A stretch of 5,852 nucleotides of DNA. Origin: Flavobacteriales bacterium (GTDB lineage Bacteria > Bacteroidota > Bacteroidia > Flavobacteriales > Parvicellaceae). Positions 1 through 5,852 of this stretch are shown in pieces. The stretch lies in contig JAAZYJ010000253.1 of NCBI GenBank assembly GCA_014239715.1, positions 1 to 5,852 on the forward strand, in the 5' to 3' direction. A program made the position numbers and the translations under genes. How positions within the stretch are numbered: position 1 is the first letter of the stretch; every line of letters starts with the position of its first letter. Under the pieces are notes generated by a model. It did not search any database, was not told where the DNA came from, and saw only the letters and a list, made by a program, of their open reading frames with translations.

Positions 1-1644
1 ACCGGTGATCTCACTCAGATCTTTATCCAGCTCTGCAATGATCTCCTGATATCCTGCCGCCTGATCAACCGGCACAAAAGGATGTAAATTTGCAAAGAGA
101 GGGTTGGACAAAGGAATCAGCTCGCTGGCGGCATTTAATTTCATTGTGCAGGACCCCAGCGGGATCATGCTGTGAACCAGTGACAGGTCCTTGTTCTCAA
201 GACGCTTTAAATACCTCATCATTTCAGTTTCAGAACGATAAGAATTAAATGCATCGGCATTTAGGATATCTGAGGTTCGCGCATTAGAAATTTCAGCTGC
301 TGAAATATTTTCAATGGTCACAGCGCTTTTGCCTCCTGCTTTTGCAAATATGAATAGTATTAGGTTCAGATCTTCGACTCGAGTTGTCTCGTCGATGGAA
401 ATGCCAACACCTTCTTTCGTATACCTGAAGTTGACTTCATTAGACAACGCAACTGTAGCCAGATCTTTTGGCGGGTTGGTAATACAGATGGTGTCGAAGA
501 AATCCTTGCTTTGCAAATTGAATCCCATTTCAGTCAAGCTGTTGCTTAACGCTACCATTCCTGAGTGAATGGTGTTGGCAATATTCTTCAGCCCTTCCGG
601 CCCATGATATACTGCGTACATACCGGCCATTACTGCTAATAAAGCCTGGGCCGTACAGATATTTGAGGTTGCCTTATCTCTTCTGATATGCTGCTCCCTT
701 GTTTGGAGCGCCATTCTTAAGGCAGGATTTCCGTCTGCATCCTGAGAAACACCAATGATCCGGCCCGGAATGTTTCTTTTGTACTCTTCTTTTGTGGCAA
801 AATAAGCAGCATGAGGCCCACCGTAACCCATGGGTACTCCGAATCGTTGCGTATTGCCAACAACTACATCGGCACCCCATTCGCCCGGAGGGGTTAAAAG
901 AACCAAGCTCATAATATCTGCAGCAACAGCAACTTTGCAGTCACTACCTTGTGCTTGTTCCACAAATGTACTGTAGTCCTTTATTGCTCCGTTCATTTCC
1001 GGGTACTGCAGCAATGCACCGAAGTAGGTTTCGTCAAGTTTAATGCTGTCGTAATCGCCAACAACGACTTCAATGTTCAATGGGATGGCTCTGGCCTTTA
1101 CAACATCAAGTGTTTGCGGATAGCAGGAATTGTTTATGAAAAATTTGTTGTGGCCCGCCTTCTGAGAAGCTCTTGATCTGGTATTGAAGAACATGATCAT
1201 GGCTTCAGCCGCGGCAGTTCCTTCGTCAAGCAACGAAGCATTTGCGATCTCCATACCCGTTAGGTCCATGACCATTGTTTGGAAATTGAGCAAAGCTTCT
1301 AATCTGCCCTGCGCTATTTCTGCCTGATAGGGCGTGTAGGCAGTATACCATCCCGGATTTTCAAAAACATTTCTTTGGATAACGCTTGGCACTATTGTGC
1401 CGTAATACCCAAGACCAATGTACGATTTGAAGCCTTTGTTCTTGGATGCGGCGTCCTCCATATGGCTTAAGTAGTCTTCTTCGGATAACCCGGATGCGAT
1501 CCTCAATTCAGTCGTTAACCGTATTTCCGAAGGGATGGTTTTATCTATCAATGTGTCGATCGATGTTTCGTCCATAGCTCGTAACATCTCGGAAATGTTA
1601 TTCTTATCGGGACCTATATGTCTTATTGAAAATTCCTTGGCCAT
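1..1644 (-). CDS. gcvP: Glycine dehydrogenase (decarboxylating), P-protein; N-terminal part, truncated by window edge
   Basis: The P-protein of the glycine cleavage system is a cytosolic PLP enzyme that decarboxylates glycine and passes the aminomethyl group to the lipoyl arm of GcvH. Reading the minus strand from ATG 1644-1642 gives 548 uninterrupted codons to base 1, with no frameshift. Family landmarks seen: N-terminal 'RHIGP' (residues 8-12), 'TAYTPYQAEIAQGRLE' (from about 101), 'ASLLDEGTAAAEAM' (D140 in the middle), 'VPMGYGGPHAA', and 'HSMIPLGSCTMKLNA' (491-505), which marks the start of the second half. The protein is therefore the single-chain type, usually about 950 aa, not the split GcvPA/GcvPB type. 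The PLP lysine lies in the C-terminal half, off the window. The start is chosen because the protein begins just before RHIGP, as in homologues. It is transcribed away from the gene at 1766; no gcvT or gcvH is visible here. Confidence 0.97.
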   Translation of the reverse strand, partial: MAKEFSIRHIGPDKNNISEMLRAMDETSIDTLIDKTIPSEIRLTTELRIASGLSEEDYLSHMEDAASKNKGFKSYIGLGYYGTIVPSVIQRNVFENPGWYTAYTPYQAEIAQGRLEALLNFQTMVMDLTGMEIANASLLDEGTAAAEAMIMFFNTRSRASQKAGHNKFFINNSCYPQTLDVVKARAIPLNIEVVVGDYDSIKLDETYFGALLQYPEMNGAIKDYSTFVEQAQGSDCKVAVAADIMSLVLLTPPGEWGADVVVGNTQRFGVPMGYGGPHAAYFATKEEYKRNIPGRIIGVSQDADGNPALRMALQTREQHIRRDKATSNICTAQALLAVMAGMYAVYHGPEGLKNIANTIHSGMVALSNSLTEMGFNLQSKDFFDTICITNPPKDLATVALSNEVNFRYTKEGVGISIDETTRVEDLNLILFIFAKAGGKSAVTIENISAAEISNARTSDILNADAFNSYRSETEMMRYLKRLENKDLSLVHSMIPLGSCTMKLNAASELIPLSNPLFANLHPFVPVDQAAGYQEIIAELDKDLSEITG

Positions 1645-1667
1645 ATCAATTTGTCATTTTGAGAATG

Positions 1668-1675
1668 CAAATATA
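1668..1675 (-). promoter_or_regulatory. Putative Bacteroidota-type -7 box for gcvP
   Basis: On the minus strand, TATATTTG followed by C matches the TAnnTTTG -7 element of Bacteroidota primary sigma factors. Transcription would begin near 1664, giving a leader of about 20 nt before the gcvP ATG. A TTTG about 15 bp further upstream (near 1691-1694) could be the -33 element, but that spacing is shorter than usual. No Shine-Dalgarno sequence and no glycine-riboswitch-sized leader is present. Confidence 0.5.
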
Positions 1676-1727
1676 ATTCAAAACAATGTCCAAATAGGTC
1701 ATATTTAGATACAATTTTGAAACAAAG

Positions 1728-1760
1728 TTGGCATCTCCAATCGTTAGAATGTTATATTTG
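1728..1760 (+). promoter_or_regulatory. Putative Bacteroidota-type promoter for the 1766-3327 gene pair
   Basis: The -7 element TATATTTG lies at 1753-1760 (fits TAnnTTTG), and a TTG at 1728-1730 stands 22 bp upstream as the -33 element, within the spacing known for these promoters. The box ends only 5 bp before the ATG at 1766. If it is used, the transcript would start at or within a few bases of the start codon and be leaderless or nearly so. The next gene follows with a one-base overlap, so this would serve both. Confidence 0.5.
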
Positions 1761-1765
1761 ATTCA

Positions 1766-2452
1766 ATGCTACAAAAGAAGAACAAGATAGTACTGCTGAC
1801 AAGTTTGATACTGGTACTCACTTCGTTGGTGTCAATTGGTCAGGAAAACGAACTATTATTAGTGAATGGTAAACGTATAGAGGGTAAGGTTACACAGAAT
1901 GACGGAGAGTTTATCAAATATGAGTATAAAAAGAAGAATGACCTGTTCATCAAAGAGATAGATATTTTACGGGTTTATTCGTTCACAAAAAACAATGAAG
2001 AGACGGTCATCTATAAGAAAGATACGGCACTGGGCAATGTGTTTTCTCAAGATGAAATGAGAATGTTCATTTATGGTGAATCCGACGCAGAAACAGCAAT
2101 TAAGCCCTGGCCTTATTTTGCAAGTGGGCTGACTGTTGGTTACGGAGTATCCTTGCTTGATACGTATTCGGGTCATGATGTTCCTGAGACTCCTAATATA
2201 AATGAAAAAGGATTTTTTAAATCTGCTCCAAGCATGCTGCATTTTGCAGTTCCTTTTGTGTTTCCTATTGTATGTGGGAAGATCAAGCCAAAGATCAAAT
2301 CAAAACATGCTTCAGATGACTTGTTCTTAGTGAATGAGCAGTATTTGATCGGGTTTCAGAAGAACGCGCGTTTCAAACGAATTATGGGCGGGTTATTAGG
2401 TAGTTTGACAGGGACCGTTCTTGGGATTGTAACGTACTCGATGGCCAAATAG
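1766..2452 (+). CDS. Hypothetical exported/membrane protein with N-terminal beta domain and C-terminal membrane segments
   Basis: No function can be assigned. The 228-aa product starts with a lysine-rich n-region (KKNK, 4-7) and a hydrophobic core (8-24) ending in 'SIGQE', a plausible signal peptidase I site near residue 25-26; no lipobox Cys is present. Residues 29-85 look like short beta strands ('LLLVNGKRIEGKV', 'FIKYEY', 'IDILRVYSF'), a small barrel-like domain expected in the periplasm. 'EMRMFIYGESDAE' (97-109) then leads into hydrophobic stretches at about 116-131, 155-171 and 206-226, with a basic 'KIKPKIKSK' (172-180) and 'EQYLIGFQKNARFKR' (191-205) between them. From memory, this order resembles a widespread uncharacterised Bacteroidota membrane family. 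The start keeps the signal peptide; the next in-frame ATG is codon 98. The stop TAG overlaps the GTG of the following gene by one base, which suggests co-translation. Confidence 0.8.
   Translation: MLQKKNKIVLLTSLILVLTSLVSIGQENELLLVNGKRIEGKVTQNDGEFIKYEYKKKNDLFIKEIDILRVYSFTKNNEETVIYKKDTALGNVFSQDEMRMFIYGESDAETAIKPWPYFASGLTVGYGVSLLDTYSGHDVPETPNINEKGFFKSAPSMLHFAVPFVFPIVCGKIKPKIKSKHASDDLFLVNEQYLIGFQKNARFKRIMGGLLGSLTGTVLGIVTYSMAK
2279..2302 (+). repeat. Imperfect 12-bp tandem repeat within the hypothetical gene
   Basis: Two adjacent 12-base units, 2279-2290 and 2291-2302, match at 10 of 12 positions. They are in frame and encode KIKP-KIKS (residues 172-179), a strongly basic loop next to a predicted membrane segment. 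It may be an old duplication that has diverged, or simply repeated Lys/Ile codons. Confidence 0.6.
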
Positions 2453-3327
2453 TGAAGGTCCTTACGGACATATTACGATTTTTGGTTTTTAGCAATTTCT
2501 GGATCTCGATAGCTGCCGCGGGATATAGTATGTTAACGGTTTATCAATTGGGCCTGGAGGTGCCGTCAGGATTTTATTGGTTCGTGGGCTGTTGTACCCT
2601 ATGCTCCTATTGCTTGCAACGATATATACAATTCTCCTATCGCAAAAAGAAACAATCTGACCGACAGAATTGGTTAGTAGGAAACAGGCTATATGTTGGA
2701 GGCACTATTCTGGCATCTGGCATAGCAGGAGCAATATTGGGTTTAACAATTCTTACTCCTATACAGATTCTGTGTTTTGTCCCGGTCTCACTGATTAGCC
2801 TTTTCTATTCGCTAAAGGTTCTGGGTAGATCAAAAAAGTCAACACGGTCAAAAAACGCAGGGCTTAGGGATCTGCCTGGGGTCAAGATCTTCATGGTGGC
2901 AATTTCATGGAGCTTTCTATGTGGCCTTATGCCTATATGGATATCAGGTTTTTCAGACATGGAGCCGATACAAATTATTTTTGTTTGTCTGGAGAAGCTC
3001 TTTTTTATCATTGCGATCACCATTCCATTTGACATTAGAGACTTGAAATACGATCATGTTAGCAACAATACGATACCGCAGGTGTTTGGTGTAACAAGAA
3101 GTATATATATAGCCAATGGACTATTGTTGGTTGCCGCCTTATGCGGGGTGTTTTCTGGGGTGTTTTCTGCAGAAGTACTTGCGGGTCTTATGCTTTCCTA
3201 TGCAACGACAATGATCGTATTACTTTATGTTGATGAAGAAAAGCCGGAGCTCTACTACTCAGGGTTGATCGATGCAACCATTGTATTTCAGTTACTTTTT
3301 GTTGTTGGTGCTATTAATTTGCTGTGA
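2452..3327 (+). CDS. UbiA-like polytopic membrane protein (prenyltransferase superfamily, degenerate first motif)
   Basis: The 291-aa integral membrane protein has about nine hydrophobic segments (near 12-32, 42-60, 82-100, 103-122, 145-165, 175-193, 218-236, 240-258, 270-290), the number usual for UbiA-family prenyltransferases. 'IPFDIRDLKYDHVSNNTIPQVFG' (191-213; D194, D197, D201) matches the second Asp-rich motif and the 'TxPxxxG' that follows it in UbiA proteins, which transfer a prenyl chain to an aromatic acceptor. 'LRDLPGVKIFMVAISWS' (138-154) also fits the family. The first motif (NDxxDxxxD) is not seen: the matching loop reads 'CSYCLQRYIQFSYRKKK' (51-67), with no Asp. Catalysis is therefore doubtful and the substrate unknown. 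The start is GTG 2452, which keeps the first membrane segment. No other ATG, GTG or TTG lies in frame back to the stop at 2401, and the first ATG is codon 27. Its 3' end overlaps hemL. Confidence 0.72.
   Translation: MKVLTDILRFLVFSNFWISIAAAGYSMLTVYQLGLEVPSGFYWFVGCCTLCSYCLQRYIQFSYRKKKQSDRQNWLVGNRLYVGGTILASGIAGAILGLTILTPIQILCFVPVSLISLFYSLKVLGRSKKSTRSKNAGLRDLPGVKIFMVAISWSFLCGLMPIWISGFSDMEPIQIIFVCLEKLFFIIAITIPFDIRDLKYDHVSNNTIPQVFGVTRSIYIANGLLLVAALCGVFSGVFSAEVLAGLMLSYATTMIVLLYVDEEKPELYYSGLIDATIVFQLLFVVGAINLL
3145..3168 (+). repeat. Perfect 12-bp in-frame tandem duplication
   Basis: GGGGTGTTTTCT occurs twice back to back (3145-3156, 3157-3168), and the next base, G3169, continues the match. It falls exactly on codon boundaries and encodes GVFS-GVFS (residues 232-239) at the end of a predicted membrane segment of the UbiA-like protein. 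Identity at every base, including third positions, suggests a recent slippage duplication. Confidence 0.9.
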
Positions 3328-4621
3328 CCGATGCAAAAGCGATGTCTAATGCTTCAATAAATCCGTTTGCTGCTATTTCCAGATCTTCTGCTGTATGTGC
3401 CGCTGATATAAAACCTACTTCAAAACCGGAAGGGCCCAGATATATTCCTCTTTCAAGAAGCTCATGGTGCAGAACAGTAAAATAATTCATGCTTTCCGGG
3501 TCGATATGGCTGGATTTTCTGACAGTAACTTTGTCGCTGAAAGCCAACCAAAAAATAGACCCCATCTGATGAATATTGAATGAATATCCTTTGGACGTTG
3601 TGTGGGTCAATATCTGATCGATAAAGTTCTTGGTCTTTAGCTGCATGCCTTCGTAAAACCCATCAGTCAGACAAACTTTTAATGCCGCGGCTCCGGCTGC
3701 CATTGCTACCGGATTTCCACTGAGGGTGCCGGCCTGATAAACTGGCCCCATTGGGCTAACACAGCTCATGATCTTCTCAGAAGACGCATAGGCTCCTACA
3801 GGCATGCCTCCTCCGATTATTTTCCCAAAGGCCATAAGGTCAGGTTGAATGTTGTAATGCCCTGCTGCTCCCTCAAAACCAATTCTGAACCCTGAAATTA
3901 CTTCATCGAACAAGAGTAAAATGCCGTGCTCAGTGCAGATATTTCTAAGGAACTGTAAGAATTCACTTCCCTGAATAAGTAACCCATTGTTGGCAGGAAT
4001 GGGCTCAATGGCAATGCAGGCAATTTGATCCTTATAATCCGAAATCGCTCCTTTAACAGCCTCTTCATCATTTAGTGGAAGTACGATCGTTTCTTGAGCA
4101 AATGCCTCAGGAACACCTGCTGAAGTGGATGTTCCCAGAGTAGCTAATCCGGATCCAGCTTCCACTAAAAGAGCGTCGACATGACCATGGTAACAGCCTT
4201 CAAACTTAATGACCTTGTTTCTGCCTGTATATCCCCGTGCCAAACGCAAGGCTGACATCGTTGCTTCAGTTCCGGAGCTGACGAATCTGATCCGCTCCAC
4301 AAACCGGTTGTTGGATAAGATCAGGTCTCCTAAAATGTTTTCTTGTACAGTAGGTGTGCCAAATGAGGTTCCATTATTTACCGCTTCAACGATTGCTTCT
4401 CGCACTAGCTCGTTGTTGTGTCCAAGAATAAGGGGCCCCCACGAGCAGCAAAAATCAATGAACTCATTTCCATCCGCGTCCCAGATCCTGCATCCGTCAC
4501 CTTTTGAAATAAACAATGGCGTACCACCAACTGATTTGAATGCTCTTACCGGAGAATTAACACCTCCCGGAAATAAACTTTTAGCTTTTGAAAAGAGTTT
4601 CTCGGAATTGACTTTAATCAT
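3314..4621 (-). CDS. hemL: Glutamate-1-semialdehyde 2,1-aminomutase
   Basis: This cytosolic PLP enzyme converts glutamate-1-semialdehyde to 5-aminolevulinate, the last step of the C5 route into haem and other tetrapyrroles. The product is 435 aa, close to the usual 425-435. Landmarks: 'LFPGGVNSPVRAF' (16-28), 'SWGPLILGH' (60-68), 'SSGTEATMSALRLARG' (115-130, cofactor phosphate region), 'EGCYHGH' (141-147), 'FDEVISGFR' (D239 facing the PLP ring nitrogen), 'FGKIIGGGMPVGAY' with the Schiff-base lysine K267, and 'GPVYQAGTLSGNP' (292-304). The frame stays open upstream to an ATG at 4768, but the extra 49 residues do not look like HemL and would overlap the kynU start, so ATG 4621 is chosen. The last 14 bp overlap the convergent UbiA-like gene. 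It is divergent from kynU across 66 bp. Confidence 0.97.
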   Translation of the reverse strand: MIKVNSEKLFSKAKSLFPGGVNSPVRAFKSVGGTPLFISKGDGCRIWDADGNEFIDFCCSWGPLILGHNNELVREAIVEAVNNGTSFGTPTVQENILGDLILSNNRFVERIRFVSSGTEATMSALRLARGYTGRNKVIKFEGCYHGHVDALLVEAGSGLATLGTSTSAGVPEAFAQETIVLPLNDEEAVKGAISDYKDQIACIAIEPIPANNGLLIQGSEFLQFLRNICTEHGILLLFDEVISGFRIGFEGAAGHYNIQPDLMAFGKIIGGGMPVGAYASSEKIMSCVSPMGPVYQAGTLSGNPVAMAAGAAALKVCLTDGFYEGMQLKTKNFIDQILTHTTSKGYSFNIHQMGSIFWLAFSDKVTVRKSSHIDPESMNYFTVLHHELLERGIYLGPSGFEVGFISAAHTAEDLEIAANGFIEALDIAFASVTAN

Positions 4622-4644
4622 ATTCTTGCGCTTCAATGAATTTT

Positions 4645-4652
4645 TATCTTTG
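4645..4652 (+). promoter_or_regulatory. Putative Bacteroidota-type -7 box for kynU
   Basis: TATCTTTG fits TAnnTTTG. Transcription would start near 4656-4659, about 30 nt before the kynU ATG. A TTG at 4626-4628 lies 16 bp upstream, a little short for a -33 element. A weak purine run, AGGA at 4674-4677, sits 10 bases before the ATG and may help ribosome binding. Confidence 0.45.
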
Positions 4653-4665
4653 TTCACTAGTAAAC
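4652..4665. promoter_or_regulatory. Imperfect 14-bp palindrome between facing hemL and kynU -7 boxes
   Basis: GTTCACTAGTAAAC is self-complementary at six of seven base pairs, with one mismatched pair (C4655/A4662), around the ACTAGT core. It fills the gap between the kynU -7 box (ending at 4652) and the hemL -7 box (from 4667), where both transcripts would begin. It could be an operator for a dimeric repressor. It could also be chance in AT-rich DNA; only the position favours function. Confidence 0.3.
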
Positions 4666-4666
4666 G

Positions 4667-4700
4667 CAAAATTAGGATTTGTTTGGTATGGTGTATCAAA
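4667..4700 (-). promoter_or_regulatory. Putative Bacteroidota-type promoter for hemL
   Basis: On the minus strand the -7 box TAATTTTG (4674 to 4667) fits TAnnTTTG. TTTG at 4700-4697 lies 22 bp upstream as a -33 element, and is inside the first codons of kynU. Transcription would start near 4663, leaving a leader of about 40 nt before ATG 4621. Confidence 0.45.
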
Positions 4701-5852
4701 ACACAATAGAATTTGCAGAGAAAGCAGATCGAGAGGACGGGCTGAACGCCTATAGAGAGAACTTTCATTTTCCAGAATTTGAAGGGAAAGAATGCTTGTA
4801 TTTCACGGGAAATTCGCTCGGATTACAACCAAAAACAACCAGGGAATTCGTGATGCAAGAGTTGGATGATTGGGCAGGTCTTGCCGTAGAAGGACATTTC
4901 AATGCACACAGGCCCTGGTATGCCTATCACGAATTCTTAACGGAAAAGACCGCGAAGCTTGTCGGTGCAAAACCTGAGGAGGTGGTTGTAACGCATAGCT
5001 TGACTACGAACCTGCACCTGCTAATGGTCAGCTTTTATCAACCTTCGAAAAATAGGTTCAAGATCATTTGTGAGACCAAAGCTTTTCCATCTGATCAATA
5101 TGTACTTGAATCTCAAGCACGGTTTCATGGGTTTGATCCCGATGAAGCGATCATTGAGGTTTCCCCAAGAGCAGGAGAAGAAATTATCCGGAATGAAGAT
5201 GTAATTGATAGGATAAAGGAATGTGGTGATCAGCTGGCTTTGGTCATGATCGGAGGTGTGAATTATTACACCGGGCAGGTTTTTGATATGGAAAACATTA
5301 CGAAAGCGGGGCACGAAGTGGGAGCGATGGTTGGCTGGGATCTTGCGCATGCCGCAGGAAACTTAGTGTTAAAATTGCATGAGTGGCATGTAGATTTCGC
5401 TGCATGGTGCGGCTATAAGTACCTTAATTCCGGTCCCGGTGGTGTCAGTGGTGTTTTTGTCCATCTACGGCATGTGAAGGACAGATCTTTACCTCGTTTT
5501 GCCGGCTGGTGGGGTCACGATAAAGAGTCAAGGTTTTTAATGGAAAAAGGCTTTAATCCAATGCCTACAGCCGAGTCGTGGCAGCTAAGCAATGCGCCTG
5601 TGCTGGCAATGGCTGCGCATTTAGCATCATTGGACATTTTTAATGATGCAGGGATGGAGAGATTGCGTGAAAAAACCATCCTTCTATCCGGGTATCTGGA
5701 ATATATTATTGATGAAATTTCACAAGAACTCGGGGTAAACCTTGAGATCATTACGCCACGTGCCTGGGATGAAAGGGGATGCCAGCTGTCGATCGTAGCG
5801 CATGGCTATGGAAAACAGCTGTTTGACCAGCTGATGAGCAAAGGCGTAGTTG
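4688..5852 (+). CDS. kynU: Kynureninase, C-terminus cut by window edge
   Basis: This cytosolic PLP enzyme hydrolyses L-kynurenine to anthranilate and alanine (or 3-hydroxykynurenine to 3-hydroxyanthranilate) in tryptophan breakdown. It reads open from ATG 4688 for 388 codons to the window edge, out of a usual length of about 420. Landmarks: 'YFTGNSLGLQP' (38-48), 'SLTTNLH' (104-110, phosphate-binding region), 'FPSDQY' (133-138, ring stacking and D136), 'NYYTGQ' (192-197), 'GWDLAHA' (216-222; D218 pairs with the PLP nitrogen), 'YKYLNSGPGG' with the Schiff-base K244 and neighbouring Y243, and 'GWWGH' (273-277). All visible catalytic residues are intact. The start fits family N-termini. It is divergent from hemL; no kmo, tdo or haao partner is visible, so the extent of the pathway cannot be judged here. 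Confidence 0.96.
   Translation, partial: MVYQNTIEFAEKADREDGLNAYRENFHFPEFEGKECLYFTGNSLGLQPKTTREFVMQELDDWAGLAVEGHFNAHRPWYAYHEFLTEKTAKLVGAKPEEVVVTHSLTTNLHLLMVSFYQPSKNRFKIICETKAFPSDQYVLESQARFHGFDPDEAIIEVSPRAGEEIIRNEDVIDRIKECGDQLALVMIGGVNYYTGQVFDMENITKAGHEVGAMVGWDLAHAAGNLVLKLHEWHVDFAAWCGYKYLNSGPGGVSGVFVHLRHVKDRSLPRFAGWWGHDKESRFLMEKGFNPMPTAESWQLSNAPVLAMAAHLASLDIFNDAGMERLREKTILLSGYLEYIIDEISQELGVNLEIITPRAWDERGCQLSIVAHGYGKQLFDQLMSKGVV

Noticed and set aside
1646..1657. Three-codon minus-strand mini-frame (ATG ACA AAT TGA) ending one base before the gcvP ATG
   Set aside because: Could in principle be a leader peptide, but so short a frame in AT-rich DNA is expected by chance and has no regulatory codons.
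1677..1721. Inverted repeat TTCAAAA (1677-1683) / TTTTGAA (1715-1721) between gcvP and the hypothetical gene
   Set aside because: Arms are only 7 bp, very AT-rich and 31 bp apart; likely chance. A smaller AAATA/TATTT pair inside it is weaker still.
1967..2242. 91-codon minus-strand open frame inside the exported protein gene
   Set aside because: Antisense to a gene with a coherent signal peptide and domain layout; Cys/Arg/Ile-rich product with no family likeness.
3330..3360. Possible bidirectional terminator hairpin at the UbiA-like/hemL junction
   Set aside because: Only a 4-bp AAGC/GCTT pairing with no T-tract; it also lies within hemL coding sequence.
4209..4709. 166-codon open frame on the plus strand opposite hemL
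   Set aside because: It lies almost wholly antisense to well-conserved hemL codons, its product resembles no protein family, and it runs into the start of kynU. It is a shadow frame.
5021..5751. Two minus-strand open frames opposite kynU (5021-5350 and 5515-5751)
   Set aside because: Both are antisense to conserved kynureninase motifs and have no promoter-like or protein-family support.
1..5852. Three fold-type I PLP enzyme genes (gcvP, hemL, kynU) as one functional system
   Set aside because: They lie in separate transcription units and act in different pathways; shared cofactor chemistry alone does not make a system.

Overview
The window looks like a chromosomal housekeeping stretch of a Bacteroidota bacterium, probably from a Cytophagales-, Chitinophagales- or Flavobacteriales-like lineage. 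The lineage call rests on three things. Intergenic regions carry boxes of the Bacteroidota -7 type (TAnnTTTG). Starts lack strong Shine-Dalgarno sequences. One hypothetical protein has the architecture of a common Bacteroidota membrane family: signal peptide, small beta domain, an 'EMRxFIYGExDAE' motif and C-terminal membrane segments. I see no mobile element, RNA gene, CRISPR array or phage gene, and no gene-free stretch longer than about 120 bases.

Layout from left to right. (1) Positions 1-1644, minus strand: the N-terminal 548 codons of gcvP, the glycine-cleavage P-protein, cut by the left window edge. (2) A 121-bp divergent intergenic region with a Bacteroidota-type -7 box for each direction. 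(3) Positions 1766-2452, plus strand: an exported or membrane hypothetical protein of 228 aa. (4) Positions 2452-3327, plus strand: a 291-aa polytopic membrane protein that resembles UbiA-type prenyltransferases but seems to lack their first Asp-rich motif. Its GTG start shares one base with the stop of the gene before it, so the two form a tight pair. (5) Positions 3314-4621, minus strand: hemL, glutamate-1-semialdehyde aminomutase, whose 3' end overlaps the UbiA-like gene by 14 bp tail to tail. (6) A 66-bp divergent intergenic region with two -7-like boxes facing each other around a near-palindrome. (7) Positions 4688-5852, plus strand: 388 codons of kynU, kynureninase, cut by the right window edge just short of its C-terminus.

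Three of the five genes (gcvP, hemL, kynU) encode fold-type I PLP enzymes of amino-acid or tetrapyrrole metabolism. They sit in separate transcription units and there is no clear shared pathway. The least ordinary part is the central pair at 1766-3327: a predicted leaderless exported protein translationally coupled to a degenerate UbiA-like membrane protein. The second gene also carries a perfect in-frame 12-bp tandem duplication inside a membrane segment. I do not see strong evidence for a new multi-gene system. The observations below are modest but can be checked.
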